Assembly: GCF_014203595.1 (NCBI RefSeq)
Contig: NZ_JACHJK010000013.1
Span: 238,205-302,204 of the forward strand
Reading direction: 5' to 3'
Origin: Streptomyces echinatus
GTDB lineage: Bacteria; Actinomycetota; Actinomycetes; Streptomycetales; Streptomycetaceae
DNA: 64,000 bases
Every line of letters begins with the position of its first letter. The stretch's first letter is position 1. The translations under genes were made by a program, and so were the position numbers. Of the stretch, positions 25,708 through 33,772 are shown in pieces. The notes under the pieces were generated by a model. That model was not told the DNA's origin, made no database searches, and was given only the letters and a program-made list of their open reading frames with translations.

Positions 25708-26553
25708 GTGATCCCATCAGTACGCCGCATCACCGCCGTCTGCGCCCTGGGCGCGGCGCTCACCGCCTGCGGGACCTCGGGCCCCGCCCGCCGGGCCCCG
25801 GCCGGGCCCACCGTGTCCGCCTCGCCCTCCGCCGCGCGTCCGCCCGTGCTGGCACCGGGCCCCGGCGGGCTGACCCCGGTCTTCGAGCACGGCCCGCGCA
25901 CCCTGGGCAAGACGGTCGCGTTCACCTTCGACGCCGACATGACCGCCGACCAGGAGCCCCGTGCGGCCTCCGGCGAGCACTTCGACAACCCGGGCCTGAT
26001 CGCCGCGCTGCGCGAACTGAAGGTGCCGGCGACCGTGTTCATGACCGGCAGGTGGGCCGACCAGTACCCGGACGAGGCCCGCCGGCTGGGCCACGACCCG
26101 CAGTTCGAGGTGGCCAACCACTCCTGGAGCCACTACGCGTTCACCGCCGACTGCTACGGCCTGCCGACGGTCGACGCCGACGGGATGAAGGCGGACGTCC
26201 AGCGGGCGTACACCTCGCTCCGCGCCGCCGGCGTGCCGCACGCGATGCCGTACTTCCGCTTCCCCGGCGGCTGTTACGACCAGCGGGCGCTGCGCGAGCT
26301 CAGCGGGCTCGGGGTGACCGCGGTGCAGTGGGACGTGGTCAGCGGGGACGCGTTCGCCACGGACGCCGACGCGGTGGTCAAGCAGGTGCTCGACGGGGTG
26401 AAGCCGGGGTCGGTGGTGGTCCTGCACTGCACCCGCAGCGCCGCCCCGACGACCGAGCGGGTCGTCCGCACGGTCGTACCGGAGCTGCGCGAGCGGGGCT
26501 ACCGGTTCGTGAAGGTCTCCGAGCTGATCGGCCAGGCCGACGGACGGCAGTGA
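25708..26553 (+). CDS. Lipoprotein polysaccharide deacetylase (NodB domain)
   Basis: A 281-aa exported lipoprotein. The lipobox LTAC precedes the Cys at ~22, followed by a Pro/Ser linker to ~60. The NodB domain has the catalytic pair in FTFDADMTAD (D75, D77), the metal-binding histidines in NHSWSHY (H138, H142), RFPGGCYDQ and the late VVLHC. It probably deacetylates cell-wall or extracellular polysaccharide on the outer membrane face. The usual RFPxG active-site loop is intact. The start is a leaderless GTG at 25708. Confidence 0.92.
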   Translation: MIPSVRRITAVCALGAALTACGTSGPARRAPAGPTVSASPSAARPPVLAPGPGGLTPVFEHGPRTLGKTVAFTFDADMTADQEPRAASGEHFDNPGLIAALRELKVPATVFMTGRWADQYPDEARRLGHDPQFEVANHSWSHYAFTADCYGLPTVDADGMKADVQRAYTSLRAAGVPHAMPYFRFPGGCYDQRALRELSGLGVTAVQWDVVSGDAFATDADAVVKQVLDGVKPGSVVVLHCTRSAAPTTERVVRTVVPELRERGYRFVKVSELIGQADGRQ

Positions 26554-26569
26554 TCCGGCGGGGCCGTCC

Positions 26570-26575
26570 TACCCT
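26570..26575 (+). promoter_or_regulatory. -10 box TACCCT of a leaderless promoter for the 60-aa gene
   Basis: TACCCT lies 6 nt before the ATG at 26582. The intervening GAGGAC could act as a minimal ribosome site on a read-through transcript from the deacetylase gene. Confidence 0.45.
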
Positions 26576-26581
26576 GAGGAC

Positions 26582-26764
26582 ATGAGCGACGAGGACTACT
26601 GCACGATCGTCGACGCGGTGAAGCCGGCGAAGGCCGACGGGCCGCCGTACGCGGAGTGTGTGCTGTGCCGGGAGCCGACGGAGTACCCGGACTCGTACAA
26701 GGGCATCACGCTGTGCCCCCGGTGCGAGTGGCAGGAGGCGCAGCGCACCGCCTGCTCCGGCTGA
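26582..26764 (+). CDS. 60-aa conserved Cys-pair protein (zinc-ribbon-like)
   Basis: A tiny acidic protein with two CxxC pairs (CVLC and CPRC) separated by about 20 residues (EPTEYPDSYKG between). This is the spacing of a small zinc ribbon. A further Cys lies near each end. No function is assigned. Homologues of this size occur in many Streptomyces. It begins 28 bp after the deacetylase stop and ends convergently 2 bp from the ABC permease stop. Confidence 0.75.
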   Translation: MSDEDYCTIVDAVKPAKADGPPYAECVLCREPTEYPDSYKGITLCPRCEWQEAQRTACSG

Positions 26765-26766
26765 CC

Positions 26767-27438
26767 TCAGGGTGACCGGCGGCCGGCGAGCCAGGCCGCC
26801 GCGGCGAAGGCGGCGGCCGTGCACAGGGCCGCGACGGTCGGCGGCAGCAGCGCGATGTGCGCCCGGCCGGTCCGCGAGCCGGTGACCAGGCCGCTGATCG
26901 CGGCCTGCGCCGGGGATCCGGCCGACACCACCGCGAGCAGCGTGCCCAGCAGCAGCGCGGGCACCGCCCGGCCGGTAGAGCGCAGCACCGGGTGACTGGT
27001 GAGCGCGCCGACGGCCGCGCCGAGCGACGCGCAGGCGAGGACGACCGGCAGCCCGGCCGCGGCGGCCCGGAGCGGGGCGATGTGGACCCGGTGGCCGTCA
27101 CTCACCGGTGTGCTGATGAGCGTCACCACCACGGTGGCCGCCACCCCGAGCAGCACGGCCGCCAGCAGGGCGGTCAGCAGACAGGCGAGGTGCGCGCGGG
27201 CGGGTCCGCGCGCGGCGGCGACGCAGGCGCGGGCCGCGGGCGGCTCGCCGGTGACACAGACGCGGACCAGCCAGGCGGCCACCGGCAGCAGGGCCGCGGC
27301 GGTGTAGCCGAGCGAGTTCAGCACCGGCTGGCCGCTCTGCACCCCGACCCCCAGGAACACGGCGTACAGGATCACCGGCGGCAGCCAGCGCTGAGAGCGC
27401 AGCAGCAGGTCGGCCTGGTAGCGCAGGAGTGCGGTCAT
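26767..27438 (-). CDS. ABC-2-like membrane permease
   Basis: A 223-aa protein with about six hydrophobic helices, including WLPPVILYAVFLGVGVQSG near the N-terminus. It matches small actinobacterial ABC permease subunits. It pairs with the ATPase gene upstream, overlapping it by 4 nt (ATGA), so the two probably form one exporter. The substrate is unknown; AAARGPARAHLACL is not a recognised signature. Confidence 0.8.
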   Translation of the reverse strand: MTALLRYQADLLLRSQRWLPPVILYAVFLGVGVQSGQPVLNSLGYTAAALLPVAAWLVRVCVTGEPPAARACVAAARGPARAHLACLLTALLAAVLLGVAATVVVTLISTPVSDGHRVHIAPLRAAAAGLPVVLACASLGAAVGALTSHPVLRSTGRAVPALLLGTLLAVVSAGSPAQAAISGLVTGSRTGRAHIALLPPTVAALCTAAAFAAAAWLAGRRSP

Positions 27439-28355
27439 GGGCGGCTTCCGGGGTCGGGGGGCGGTGCACCGGCGGGTTCGACCCGCTCCACGTGCCAGGG
27501 CGGGCGTGCCGTGAGCAGGGTGCGCAGCAGGACGTCGGAGCGGGAGACCGGGACGGTGAGGCGGTGGCCGCCGGGGCCGGTCTCCTCGGTGGAGAGGGCG
27601 ATCCGTACCGCCTCGGGCGGCAGCGGCCCGCCCGGGGCTCCCCGCACCACGACGACGGTGACCGGTCCGGCCGGCGGGCTTCCGCCGTCCGTCCGCGCCC
27701 GCAGACCGCCGTCGAGCACGGTGTACGTCGCGTCCGGCATCCCGGCGAGCCGGCCCGGGTCGTGGTCCACGAACACCACGGCGCCCCCGGCGGCCGTCCG
27801 CTCGGCCACCGCCCGTTCCAGCTCCTCCCGCGCCGCCGTGTCGAGCCCGGTCCACGCCTCGTCCAGCACCAGCAGCTCCGGGTCGCCGAGCAGGGCCTGG
27901 GCGACGGCGACCTTCTGGCTGCTGCCCTTGGACAGCCGCGTCAGCGGCGTCCCGGCGTAGGCGCCCGCGCCGAACCGCTCCAGCCATTCGGCGGCGCGGC
28001 GGGCGGCGTCGGCCCGGGACAGGCCGTGCACGGTACCGAGGTGGGTGAGATAGCCGGCGGCCGTGAAGGGCAGGGCGGACGGAAACCGCTCCGGCACGTA
28101 CGCCGTGCGCGGCCGCCCGGTGATCCGGCCCTCGGTGGGCGCGTCGAGCCGGGCGAGCAGCCGGAGCAGGGTGGACTTTCCGGTGCCGTTCGCCCCTTCG
28201 ATCCGGGTGAGGGTGCCGGGGGCGACGGCGAGGTCGACGCCCCGCAGCACCCAGGGTCCGCGGATGCCGTAGCGGCGGCCGACGGCGGTCAGACGCAGGT
28301 CACGGTGCATGGGGTGCATGGGTCGCACGGAGGTCGGACGCGGGTCAGGGTTCAT
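27435..28355 (-). CDS. ABC transporter ATP-binding protein
   Basis: About 306 aa. Walker A is GANGTGKST, followed by a non-standard signature LSKGSSQKVAVAQALL, Walker B ELLVLDEAWTGLD and the switch His in VFVDHDPG. The YVPERF Q-loop segment and LSKGSSQ signature resemble CcmA/DrrA-like exporters. A ~90-residue C-terminal extension is less conserved. Several in-frame ATG codons (28364, 28355 and two further downstream) lack good ribosome sites, so the start is approximate. It is coupled to the permease gene. Confidence 0.85.
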   Translation of the reverse strand: MNPDPRPTSVRPMHPMHRDLRLTAVGRRYGIRGPWVLRGVDLAVAPGTLTRIEGANGTGKSTLLRLLARLDAPTEGRITGRPRTAYVPERFPSALPFTAAGYLTHLGTVHGLSRADAARRAAEWLERFGAGAYAGTPLTRLSKGSSQKVAVAQALLGDPELLVLDEAWTGLDTAAREELERAVAERTAAGGAVVFVDHDPGRLAGMPDATYTVLDGGLRARTDGGSPPAGPVTVVVVRGAPGGPLPPEAVRIALSTEETGPGGHRLTVPVSRSDVLLRTLLTARPPWHVERVEPAGAPPPDPGSRP

Positions 28356-28404
28356 GGGGGGCATTCCGGTGCGGAGGGGTATGGCTGATGTCCCGGCCGG
28401 CGGG

Positions 28405-28842
28405 TCAGCGGGCCATGCCGCGGCTGAGCTCGGCCGCCCTGGCGCGCAGCGCCGCGGCCCAGGGGCCCCCGTCGCCCGGCCCGGACATCCCGGCCGCCGA
28501 GACGTGCACGTCCGACCGGGGGCCGTCCGGCACGGCTTCGAGCCGGGCCCAGTCGATGTCGGTCCCGGCGCGCCCGGCGAGGGCGACGACGGTGGCGACG
28601 AACCCTTCGGACAGGGCCAGGACGACGCCGTGGCCGGTCCGCCGGTGCCGGGCGAGCAGGGCGTGCACGAAGACCGAGAAGACGGCCGGGTCGATCTCGC
28701 ACTCGTCGTTCCGCATCGGCCCGAGGCCGGACGGCAGCTCCAGTTCGGCCTCGAAGACCTCCACCTGCCGCAGGAACAGTCGCGCGGCCCCGTTGGACGG
28801 GTTCCAGAGCGTCTCGTCACCGATCTCGAAATACTGGCTCAT
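28405..28842 (-). CDS. DUF6086-like hypothetical protein
   Basis: A 145-aa soluble protein of a Streptomyces family with the N-terminal signature MSQYFEIGDETLWNPSNGAA. Length and the RLFLRQVEVFEAELELPSG segment match DUF6086 proteins as I remember them. Function is unknown. A GGGGAGGG ribosome site precedes the ATG. It is 49 bp upstream of the ABC exporter genes on the same strand. Confidence 0.75.
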   Translation of the reverse strand: MSQYFEIGDETLWNPSNGAARLFLRQVEVFEAELELPSGLGPMRNDECEIDPAVFSVFVHALLARHRRTGHGVVLALSEGFVATVVALAGRAGTDIDWARLEAVPDGPRSDVHVSAAGMSGPGDGGPWAAALRARAAELSRGMAR

Positions 28843-29048
28843 CGGCCCTCCCCTTCTTCAGTGGATCAAGACGGGACGACACGGCCCGCCGGTTCATCGG
28901 ACGGCACCGCGATTTTCCCGACCGCGCCCGGCCCGGTCCCACCTCGTCCGATCCCGCCCCGCCCGGCCAGGCCCTGTCCGCCCCGCCCCGCCCAGCCCGC
29001 GTGGGCCTCGAGCCGACCCGCGCGTTGATCCGTCCGGCCGCGGGTTCG

Positions 29049-29054
29049 TAGGCT
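29049..29054 (+). promoter_or_regulatory. -10 box TAGGCT of a leaderless promoter for the Pth2-like gene
   Basis: TAGGCT is 8 nt before the GTG at 29063, with no ribosome site. The 220 bp upstream back to 28843 are pyrimidine-rich and hold no other visible feature. Confidence 0.45.
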
Positions 29055-29062
29055 GGGCTCCC

Positions 29063-29779
29063 GTGAGCCACGTTCCAGCACCCTCCGGTGACAGTCCCTT
29101 CCAGCCCGGGCACGCCCCCCGCGACGAGGCCCCGCAGTTCGTGCTGCCGCTCGTCGTGCGGATCGAGCGGAGTGCCCCGCCCGCCCGTACCGACGCGCTG
29201 GAGACGGCCGCCCGGGCCGTCCTCGTCCTCCTCGGCGACGAGCGCGCGCACGGTGACGGGGAGTGGGCGGAGGCCGTGCGGAACTGGGAGGACGCGCGGA
29301 TCCGGAAGGTCGTCCGGCGGGCCCGGGGCGCCGAGTGGCGGCGCGCCGAGGCGCTGCCCGGGGTCACGGTGACCGGCAAGTCCGCGGAGGTCCGGGTCTT
29401 CCCGCCGATCCCGCTGGACGGCTGGCCCAAGGACCTGGCCAAGCTGCAGGTGTCGGGCACCGACCTGGACGATCCCGAGCCGCCCGTCGCCGCCGACCCG
29501 GCGCACCCCGTGCTGTGGCTCAACCCGGACCTGGAGATGTCGGCCGGCAAGGCGATGGCCCAGGCCGGCCACGGCGCCCAGCTGGCCTGGTGGGCGCTGT
29601 CCGACGCGGAGCGCACGGCGTGGCGGGACTCGGGTCACGCCCTGTCCGTCCGCACGGCCGGCCCCGCCGACTGGGCCCGGCTCACCGGCGGCGCTCTGCC
29701 GCTCGTACGGGACGCCGGCTTCACCGAGATCGCACCGGGTTCCTGCACGGTCGTCGCCGACCATCCCGCGCTGCGCTGA
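29063..29779 (+). CDS. Peptidyl-tRNA hydrolase 2 (Pth2)-like protein
   Basis: A 238-aa protein. The C-terminal ~100 residues contain the Pth2 core KAMAQAGHGAQLAWW with Lys, Gln and His placed as in archaeal/eukaryotic Pth2, and the terminal strand ITEIAPGSxTVVA-like segment (FTEIAPGSCTVVAD). The N-terminal ~130 residues are a separate domain seen in actinobacterial members (LPLVVRIERSAPPAR). It would hydrolyse peptidyl-tRNA or a related ester. Activity is inferred. Confidence 0.85.
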   Translation: MSHVPAPSGDSPFQPGHAPRDEAPQFVLPLVVRIERSAPPARTDALETAARAVLVLLGDERAHGDGEWAEAVRNWEDARIRKVVRRARGAEWRRAEALPGVTVTGKSAEVRVFPPIPLDGWPKDLAKLQVSGTDLDDPEPPVAADPAHPVLWLNPDLEMSAGKAMAQAGHGAQLAWWALSDAERTAWRDSGHALSVRTAGPADWARLTGGALPLVRDAGFTEIAPGSCTVVADHPALR

Positions 29780-29882
29780 CCGCCCGTCGTACCGGCCGTG
29801 GCCCCACCGCGCGAAAGGCCGCCCGGGCGGGGAGGCGTCGGGGCGCCGGCGCGGCGGGGGCGACCGGTACGACAGCAGCCTG

Positions 29883-30236
29883 CTACCGGAACCCGGGATT
29901 CAGCAGTGTGCTTTTGGCATATTCGGCAGCCGCTGGCGTCCGGGCCCTCGTCGCGCCCCAGGGTCCGTCCGGCGGCGGATCCTGACTGACCGTCGCCGGC
30001 AGGTGGGCGACCAGGGGGCTTCGGTCGTGCTCACGCCAGGCGACGGCGACCCGGGTGCGGGCGGTACCGGGGTCTGTCCCGCGGAAGGCGACGCCCCTGA
30101 GACGGATGCGCCGGATGCTCGCCGGGGCCAGGGAGACGCCCAGACCGGCTCCCACGAGCGCGCACACGGTCCCGGGCGACCGGCCTCCGGAGCGGTGCCC
30201 GGCACGGGAGCGAACCTCAAATGTTGCTCTGAACGC
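29883..30236 (-). pseudogene. Remnant of a LysR-family regulator (C-terminal effector-domain fragment)
   Basis: The frame reads a segment typical of the LysR substrate-binding C-terminus: ALVGAGLGVSLAPASI, then RGVAFRGTD and TRVAVAWREHDRSPLVAHL. No helix-turn-helix half exists upstream. Beyond ~30236 the frame no longer resembles LysR and enters the leader of the MNIO gene. The reading frame is open to a stop at 29883 but has no plausible start, so it is a relic. Confidence 0.65.
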
Positions 30237-30321
30237 GGTGGGGAGGGGGTTCGATGCCGTCCGCCGGGGCCATACCCCCGTCACTCGACGCACGAGCACA
30301 GGCCGAGGAGGGGGACGCGCC

Positions 30322-31755
30322 ATGCGGCGACTGGGGACGGGGATCGGCTGGCGGCCGGAGATCGCGGACGCCGTGGAGCGCATGCCGGGCATCGACTGGG
30401 TGGAGGTCGTGGCGGAGAACGTCTGCCCCGGTCACGTCCCGGAGTCGCTGCTGCGGCTGCGCGAGCGCGGGGTGACGGTGATCCCGCACGGCGTCTCCCT
30501 CGGCCTCGGCGGCGCGGACCACCCCGACGAGGGTCGGCTGACGGCGCTCGCCGAGCGGGCTCAGGCCCTCGGCTCCCCGCTGGTCACCGAGCACATCGCC
30601 TACGTCCGGGCGGGCGGCGCGCTCACCGCCTCCCCGCGTCTGGAGGCCGGCCATCTGCTGCCCGTGCCGCGCACCCGGGACGCGCTGGACGTGCTGTGCG
30701 AGAACGTCCGGATCGCCCAGCAGTCGCTGCCGGTGCCGCTGGCCCTGGAGAACATCGCCGCGCTGTTCTCCTGGCCGGGCGAGGAGCTGACCGAGGGGCA
30801 GTTCCTGTCCGAGCTGGTCGAGCGGACCGGTGTGCGCCTGCTGATCGACGTCGCCAACCTGCACACCAATCACGTCAACCGGGGCGAGGACCCGGCGGAG
30901 GCGCTGGCCGGGCTGCCCGTGGAGGCGATCGCCTACGTCCATGTCGCGGGCGGCTTCGAGCGCGACGGCGTCTGGCACGACAGCCACGCGCACCCCGTGC
31001 CGCTCCCGGTGCTCGACATCCTGACCGGCCTCGCCGCCCGGGTGGCCCCGCCCGGCGTCCTCCTGGAACGGGACGAGAACTTCCCCGAACCCATTGTACT
31101 GGAGGCGGAGTTGAACGCCATCCGCGGGGCCGTGGCGGCGGGCCGCTCACGCGCGCCGCAAGACGGGGGAGAGGACCGGTCGGCCCTGGCAGGCATCCCG
31201 GCAGTCCCGTCGACGACGGGCACGGCGCCGGCGGACGTCACGGGGGCCGGGGGCGCGCAGGCCGCCGGCGCGAGGGCGACGAGCGCGGAGGCCGTCGGAC
31301 CGGATGCCGGGGGCGTCGGCGTTCTGGTGCGGCCGGTGGCCGCCGTGCGGGAGCGGCTCGGCGTGGCGCAGGCCGCCGTGCTGTCGTCCCTGGTGGCGGG
31401 GACGCCGGTGCCGGAGGGGTTCGACCGGGTGCGGATGGGGGTGCAGGCGCGGGCGCTCGCGGCGAAGCGGGCGGGCGTGGTGGCGAAGGTGGCGCCCGAG
31501 CTGCCGGAGATCCTGGGGGCGGGGTACCGGGAGGAGTTCCTGGAGTACGCCCGGCACCGGCCGATGACCGACGGATACCGCCGGGACGCCCTGGACTTCG
31601 CCGGGCATCTGCTGAAGCTGGGGCGGCCGGGGGACGCGGGCGCGCGACGGCGCCTGCGGGACTGGTGGCTGGACCGCGCGGGCCCGGCTCCACGGAGGCG
31701 CGAACGAGGCCGCACGGGCAGAATGCTCCAAACGCTCCGACGAACCCACCCCTGA
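30322..31755 (+). CDS. DUF692/MNIO-family enzyme fused to a SCO6045-like C-terminal domain
   Basis: A 477-aa protein. Residues 1-280 form a TIM-barrel DUF692 domain (multinuclear non-heme iron oxidative enzymes, the MbnB family), with GTGIGWRPEIADAVE, WVEVVAENV, HGVSLGLGG, TEHIAY, LENIAALFSWPG, DVANLHTNHVN and YVHVAGG carrying the expected metal-binding Glu, His and Asp residues. After a ~45-residue Ala/Gly linker, residues ~335-450 form a helical partner-like domain (AVLSSLVAGTPVPEGFD, PMTDGYRRDALDFAGHLLKLG). MNIOs modify cysteines, and sometimes Asp or Asn, in ribosomal peptides. The DUF4142 and TIGR04222 genes downstream are its recurrent Streptomyces neighbours. A GAGGAGGGGG site precedes the ATG. 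Confidence 0.9.
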   Translation: MRRLGTGIGWRPEIADAVERMPGIDWVEVVAENVCPGHVPESLLRLRERGVTVIPHGVSLGLGGADHPDEGRLTALAERAQALGSPLVTEHIAYVRAGGALTASPRLEAGHLLPVPRTRDALDVLCENVRIAQQSLPVPLALENIAALFSWPGEELTEGQFLSELVERTGVRLLIDVANLHTNHVNRGEDPAEALAGLPVEAIAYVHVAGGFERDGVWHDSHAHPVPLPVLDILTGLAARVAPPGVLLERDENFPEPIVLEAELNAIRGAVAAGRSRAPQDGGEDRSALAGIPAVPSTTGTAPADVTGAGGAQAAGARATSAEAVGPDAGGVGVLVRPVAAVRERLGVAQAAVLSSLVAGTPVPEGFDRVRMGVQARALAAKRAGVVAKVAPELPEILGAGYREEFLEYARHRPMTDGYRRDALDFAGHLLKLGRPGDAGARRRLRDWWLDRAGPAPRRRERGRTGRMLQTLRRTHP

Positions 31756-31770
31756 CAACACCCCCAGCCG

Positions 31771-31820
31771 AAGCGCCCCGAAGGGGCACGGGGAACTACG
31801 CGACCGGCCACGACGCACCC
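31771..31820 (+). repeat. Dispersed Streptomyces intergenic repeat, copy 2
   Basis: GCGCCCCGAAGGGGC hairpin followed by GGGGAACTACGCGACC and GCCACGACGCACCC. It follows the MNIO stop and may act as its terminator. Confidence 0.7.
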
Positions 31821-31952
31821 GCACCGGACCACCCACCCCACACCGACGCCGCCGAGAACACCCACCGTCGGCGAAACCCCCTTCGCGGCCCCAGTAATAT
31901 GCCAACCCCGCACCCACCCCAAGCACCCCCGGCGTGCGGTGCAGGAGGCACC

Positions 31953-32702
31953 ATGCGACCGCGTTCCCCCATCCACGGCCGAGGCATAGTCAGCGGCACC
32001 GGCCTCATCGTCACCGCCCTCGCGGCGACGGTCGTCGCCCTGCTCGTCCCGCTGTGGTCCTACGCCGACCGGCAGGACCCGGCGAGCGCGACCCTGCTGA
32101 GCACACGGACGGTGACGACACCGTACGGCCCGCTGTCCGAGCAGGACCGGGACTTCGTCACCAAGGTCCGGCTGGCCGGACTGTGGGAGCTGCCCGCCGG
32201 AGAGCTGGCGCTGCGGAAGGGAACGGCGCCGGCCGTCCGCACGGCCGGCCGGCACCTCGTCGACGGCCACACCTCCCTGGACGCACACGTGCGGACCGTC
32301 GCCACCCAGCTCGGCGTGGCCCTGCCCAACGAGCCGAACGAGCAGCAGAAGCAGTGGCTCGCCACCCTGACCTCGGCCGAGGGCCAGGACTTCGACCGCC
32401 AGTTCGCCGGCCTCCTCCGGCTGGCGCACGGCCGGGTGTTCTCCCTCGTCGCCCAGGTCCGGGCCGGCACGCAGAACTCCCTGGTCCGCGATCTCGCCGA
32501 CGACGCCAACGCGACCGTCCTGGACCACATCAAGGTCCTGGAGGCGACGGGGTACGTCGACTTCCGCACGCTGGCGCAGGACCTCGCGGCCTCCGCCTCC
32601 CCGGTGCCGACCCCGCCGGCGGTCGATCCGAGTGCCGTCGTGCCGGTCACCCCGCCGCCGGACGACACCTCCTCCCTGCCGCCGGCGACGAGCGGCCCCT
32701 GA
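31953..32702 (+). CDS. DUF4142 domain exported protein
   Basis: A 249-aa protein with an N-terminal TM/signal helix (TGLIVTALAATVVALLVPLW). A helical DUF4142 domain lies at ~55-205 (LSEQDRDFVTKVRLAGLWELPAG, GRHLVDGHTSLDAHV, RQFAGLLRLAHGRVF), then a Pro/Ala-rich tail. The fold is ferritin-like but lacks an obvious metal site. A CAGGAGG site precedes the ATG at 31953. It sits between the MNIO and TIGR04222 genes. Confidence 0.88.
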   Translation: MRPRSPIHGRGIVSGTGLIVTALAATVVALLVPLWSYADRQDPASATLLSTRTVTTPYGPLSEQDRDFVTKVRLAGLWELPAGELALRKGTAPAVRTAGRHLVDGHTSLDAHVRTVATQLGVALPNEPNEQQKQWLATLTSAEGQDFDRQFAGLLRLAHGRVFSLVAQVRAGTQNSLVRDLADDANATVLDHIKVLEATGYVDFRTLAQDLAASASPVPTPPAVDPSAVVPVTPPPDDTSSLPPATSGP

Positions 32703-32840
32703 GCGCCCCCCGACCGCCTCTGACGGTCCCTCACGACCCCTGACCAGCACAGGAAACGGAACGTCACATACCGGCAACACTCCGTCCGGATCGTGAACAG
32801 GGCATGGCGTTCGCCCAGGCCTCTGGCATACAAACACGTC

Positions 32841-33620
32841 ATGTTCTGGGTCCTTCTCCTGCTCCTGGCCTGGGCTTTCGCCGGTACGGCCTGCACTCGC
32901 CTGTGTCTGGCGGCCGTTCGCGCGGCAGCCGTGGACGCGCATGACGCGCCGACGGGCCGGGAGCGTGATCTGACGCTGTACGAGGCGGCCTTCCTCTCCG
33001 GCGGCCCCGCGCGGGTCGCCGACGTCACCCTGGTCTCCATGGCACGGCAGCGACGGCTGCTGCTCGCGCACACCGGCTGGGCCACGGTCGTGGACCCGCG
33101 GGGGCGCGACGAGATGGAGCGGTCCGTCATAGGGGCCATAGGACCCGAGGGACAGTCGCGGATAGCGCCGGTACGGGCACGGGCGGCCGGCACGGAGGCC
33201 GTGCGCCGGCTGGCCGACGGGCTGGTGCGCGCGGGGCTCGCGGTGCCCGAGGGCGCGGAGACGACGGTGGGGTCCGCCGTCCGCCAGGTGCGGGCCTCCG
33301 TGCCGGCCGTGGTGGTGCTGGGCGTCACCGCCCTGCTGCTGCCCGTCCAGACCGGGACACCGCGCCTGCTGGTGGGCCTGTGGTTCGCCCTGCCCCTCGT
33401 ACTGACGCTGAGCTGCCTGGCCATCGCCCGGTTCGAGGTGCATCCGTACTCGCGCTGGGCCTCCCCCGCCGGACAGCGGCTGCTGAGCGCGCTGGCCGGG
33501 AAGCCGGCCGGTGACGAGAGGTCGTTCCTCACCTCCGTCGCCGTGCGCGGCATCCGCGCGATCGGCGAGCCGGAGCTGCGCGCGGCCTTCACCCACCGCG
33601 ACCAGCCCTGGCGGGAGTGA
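32841..33620 (+). CDS. TIGR04222-type membrane protein lacking the usual Cys/Gly-rich tail
   Basis: A 259-aa membrane protein. One TM helix is at the N-terminus (FWVLLLLLAWAFAG) and a hydrophobic pair at ~153-200. Between them is the TIGR04222 core, with LTLYEAAFLSGGPARVADV and MARQRRLLLAHTG. Many family members end in a Gly/Cys/His-rich tail; this one stops at HRDQPWRE. ATG 32841 may be leaderless (TACAAA 6 nt upstream). An in-frame GTG at 32793 is the alternative. Association with the MNIO gene suggests a partner or substrate role, but the proposed modification site is absent here. Confidence 0.8.
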   Translation: MFWVLLLLLAWAFAGTACTRLCLAAVRAAAVDAHDAPTGRERDLTLYEAAFLSGGPARVADVTLVSMARQRRLLLAHTGWATVVDPRGRDEMERSVIGAIGPEGQSRIAPVRARAAGTEAVRRLADGLVRAGLAVPEGAETTVGSAVRQVRASVPAVVVLGVTALLLPVQTGTPRLLVGLWFALPLVLTLSCLAIARFEVHPYSRWASPAGQRLLSALAGKPAGDERSFLTSVAVRGIRAIGEPELRAAFTHRDQPWRE

Positions 33621-33772
33621 CGGCGGCGGCTTCGGGCGGCGCATAGGGGGCAATGGCGCCGACACCGGCCGGGTGGTGCTTGCCTTCCCCCACAGCCGTA
33701 CGAAATATCCCTTTTATTGGCGCCGGGCCGTGGCAGCCGTGCCATCGCCGCCGCGCACCGAAGGGATACGCG

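Noticed and set aside
33621..33772. Frameshifted Cys-rich tail of the TIGR04222 gene
   Set aside because: An alternative frame is Gly-rich but has no cysteines, so a simple frameshift does not restore the expected tail.
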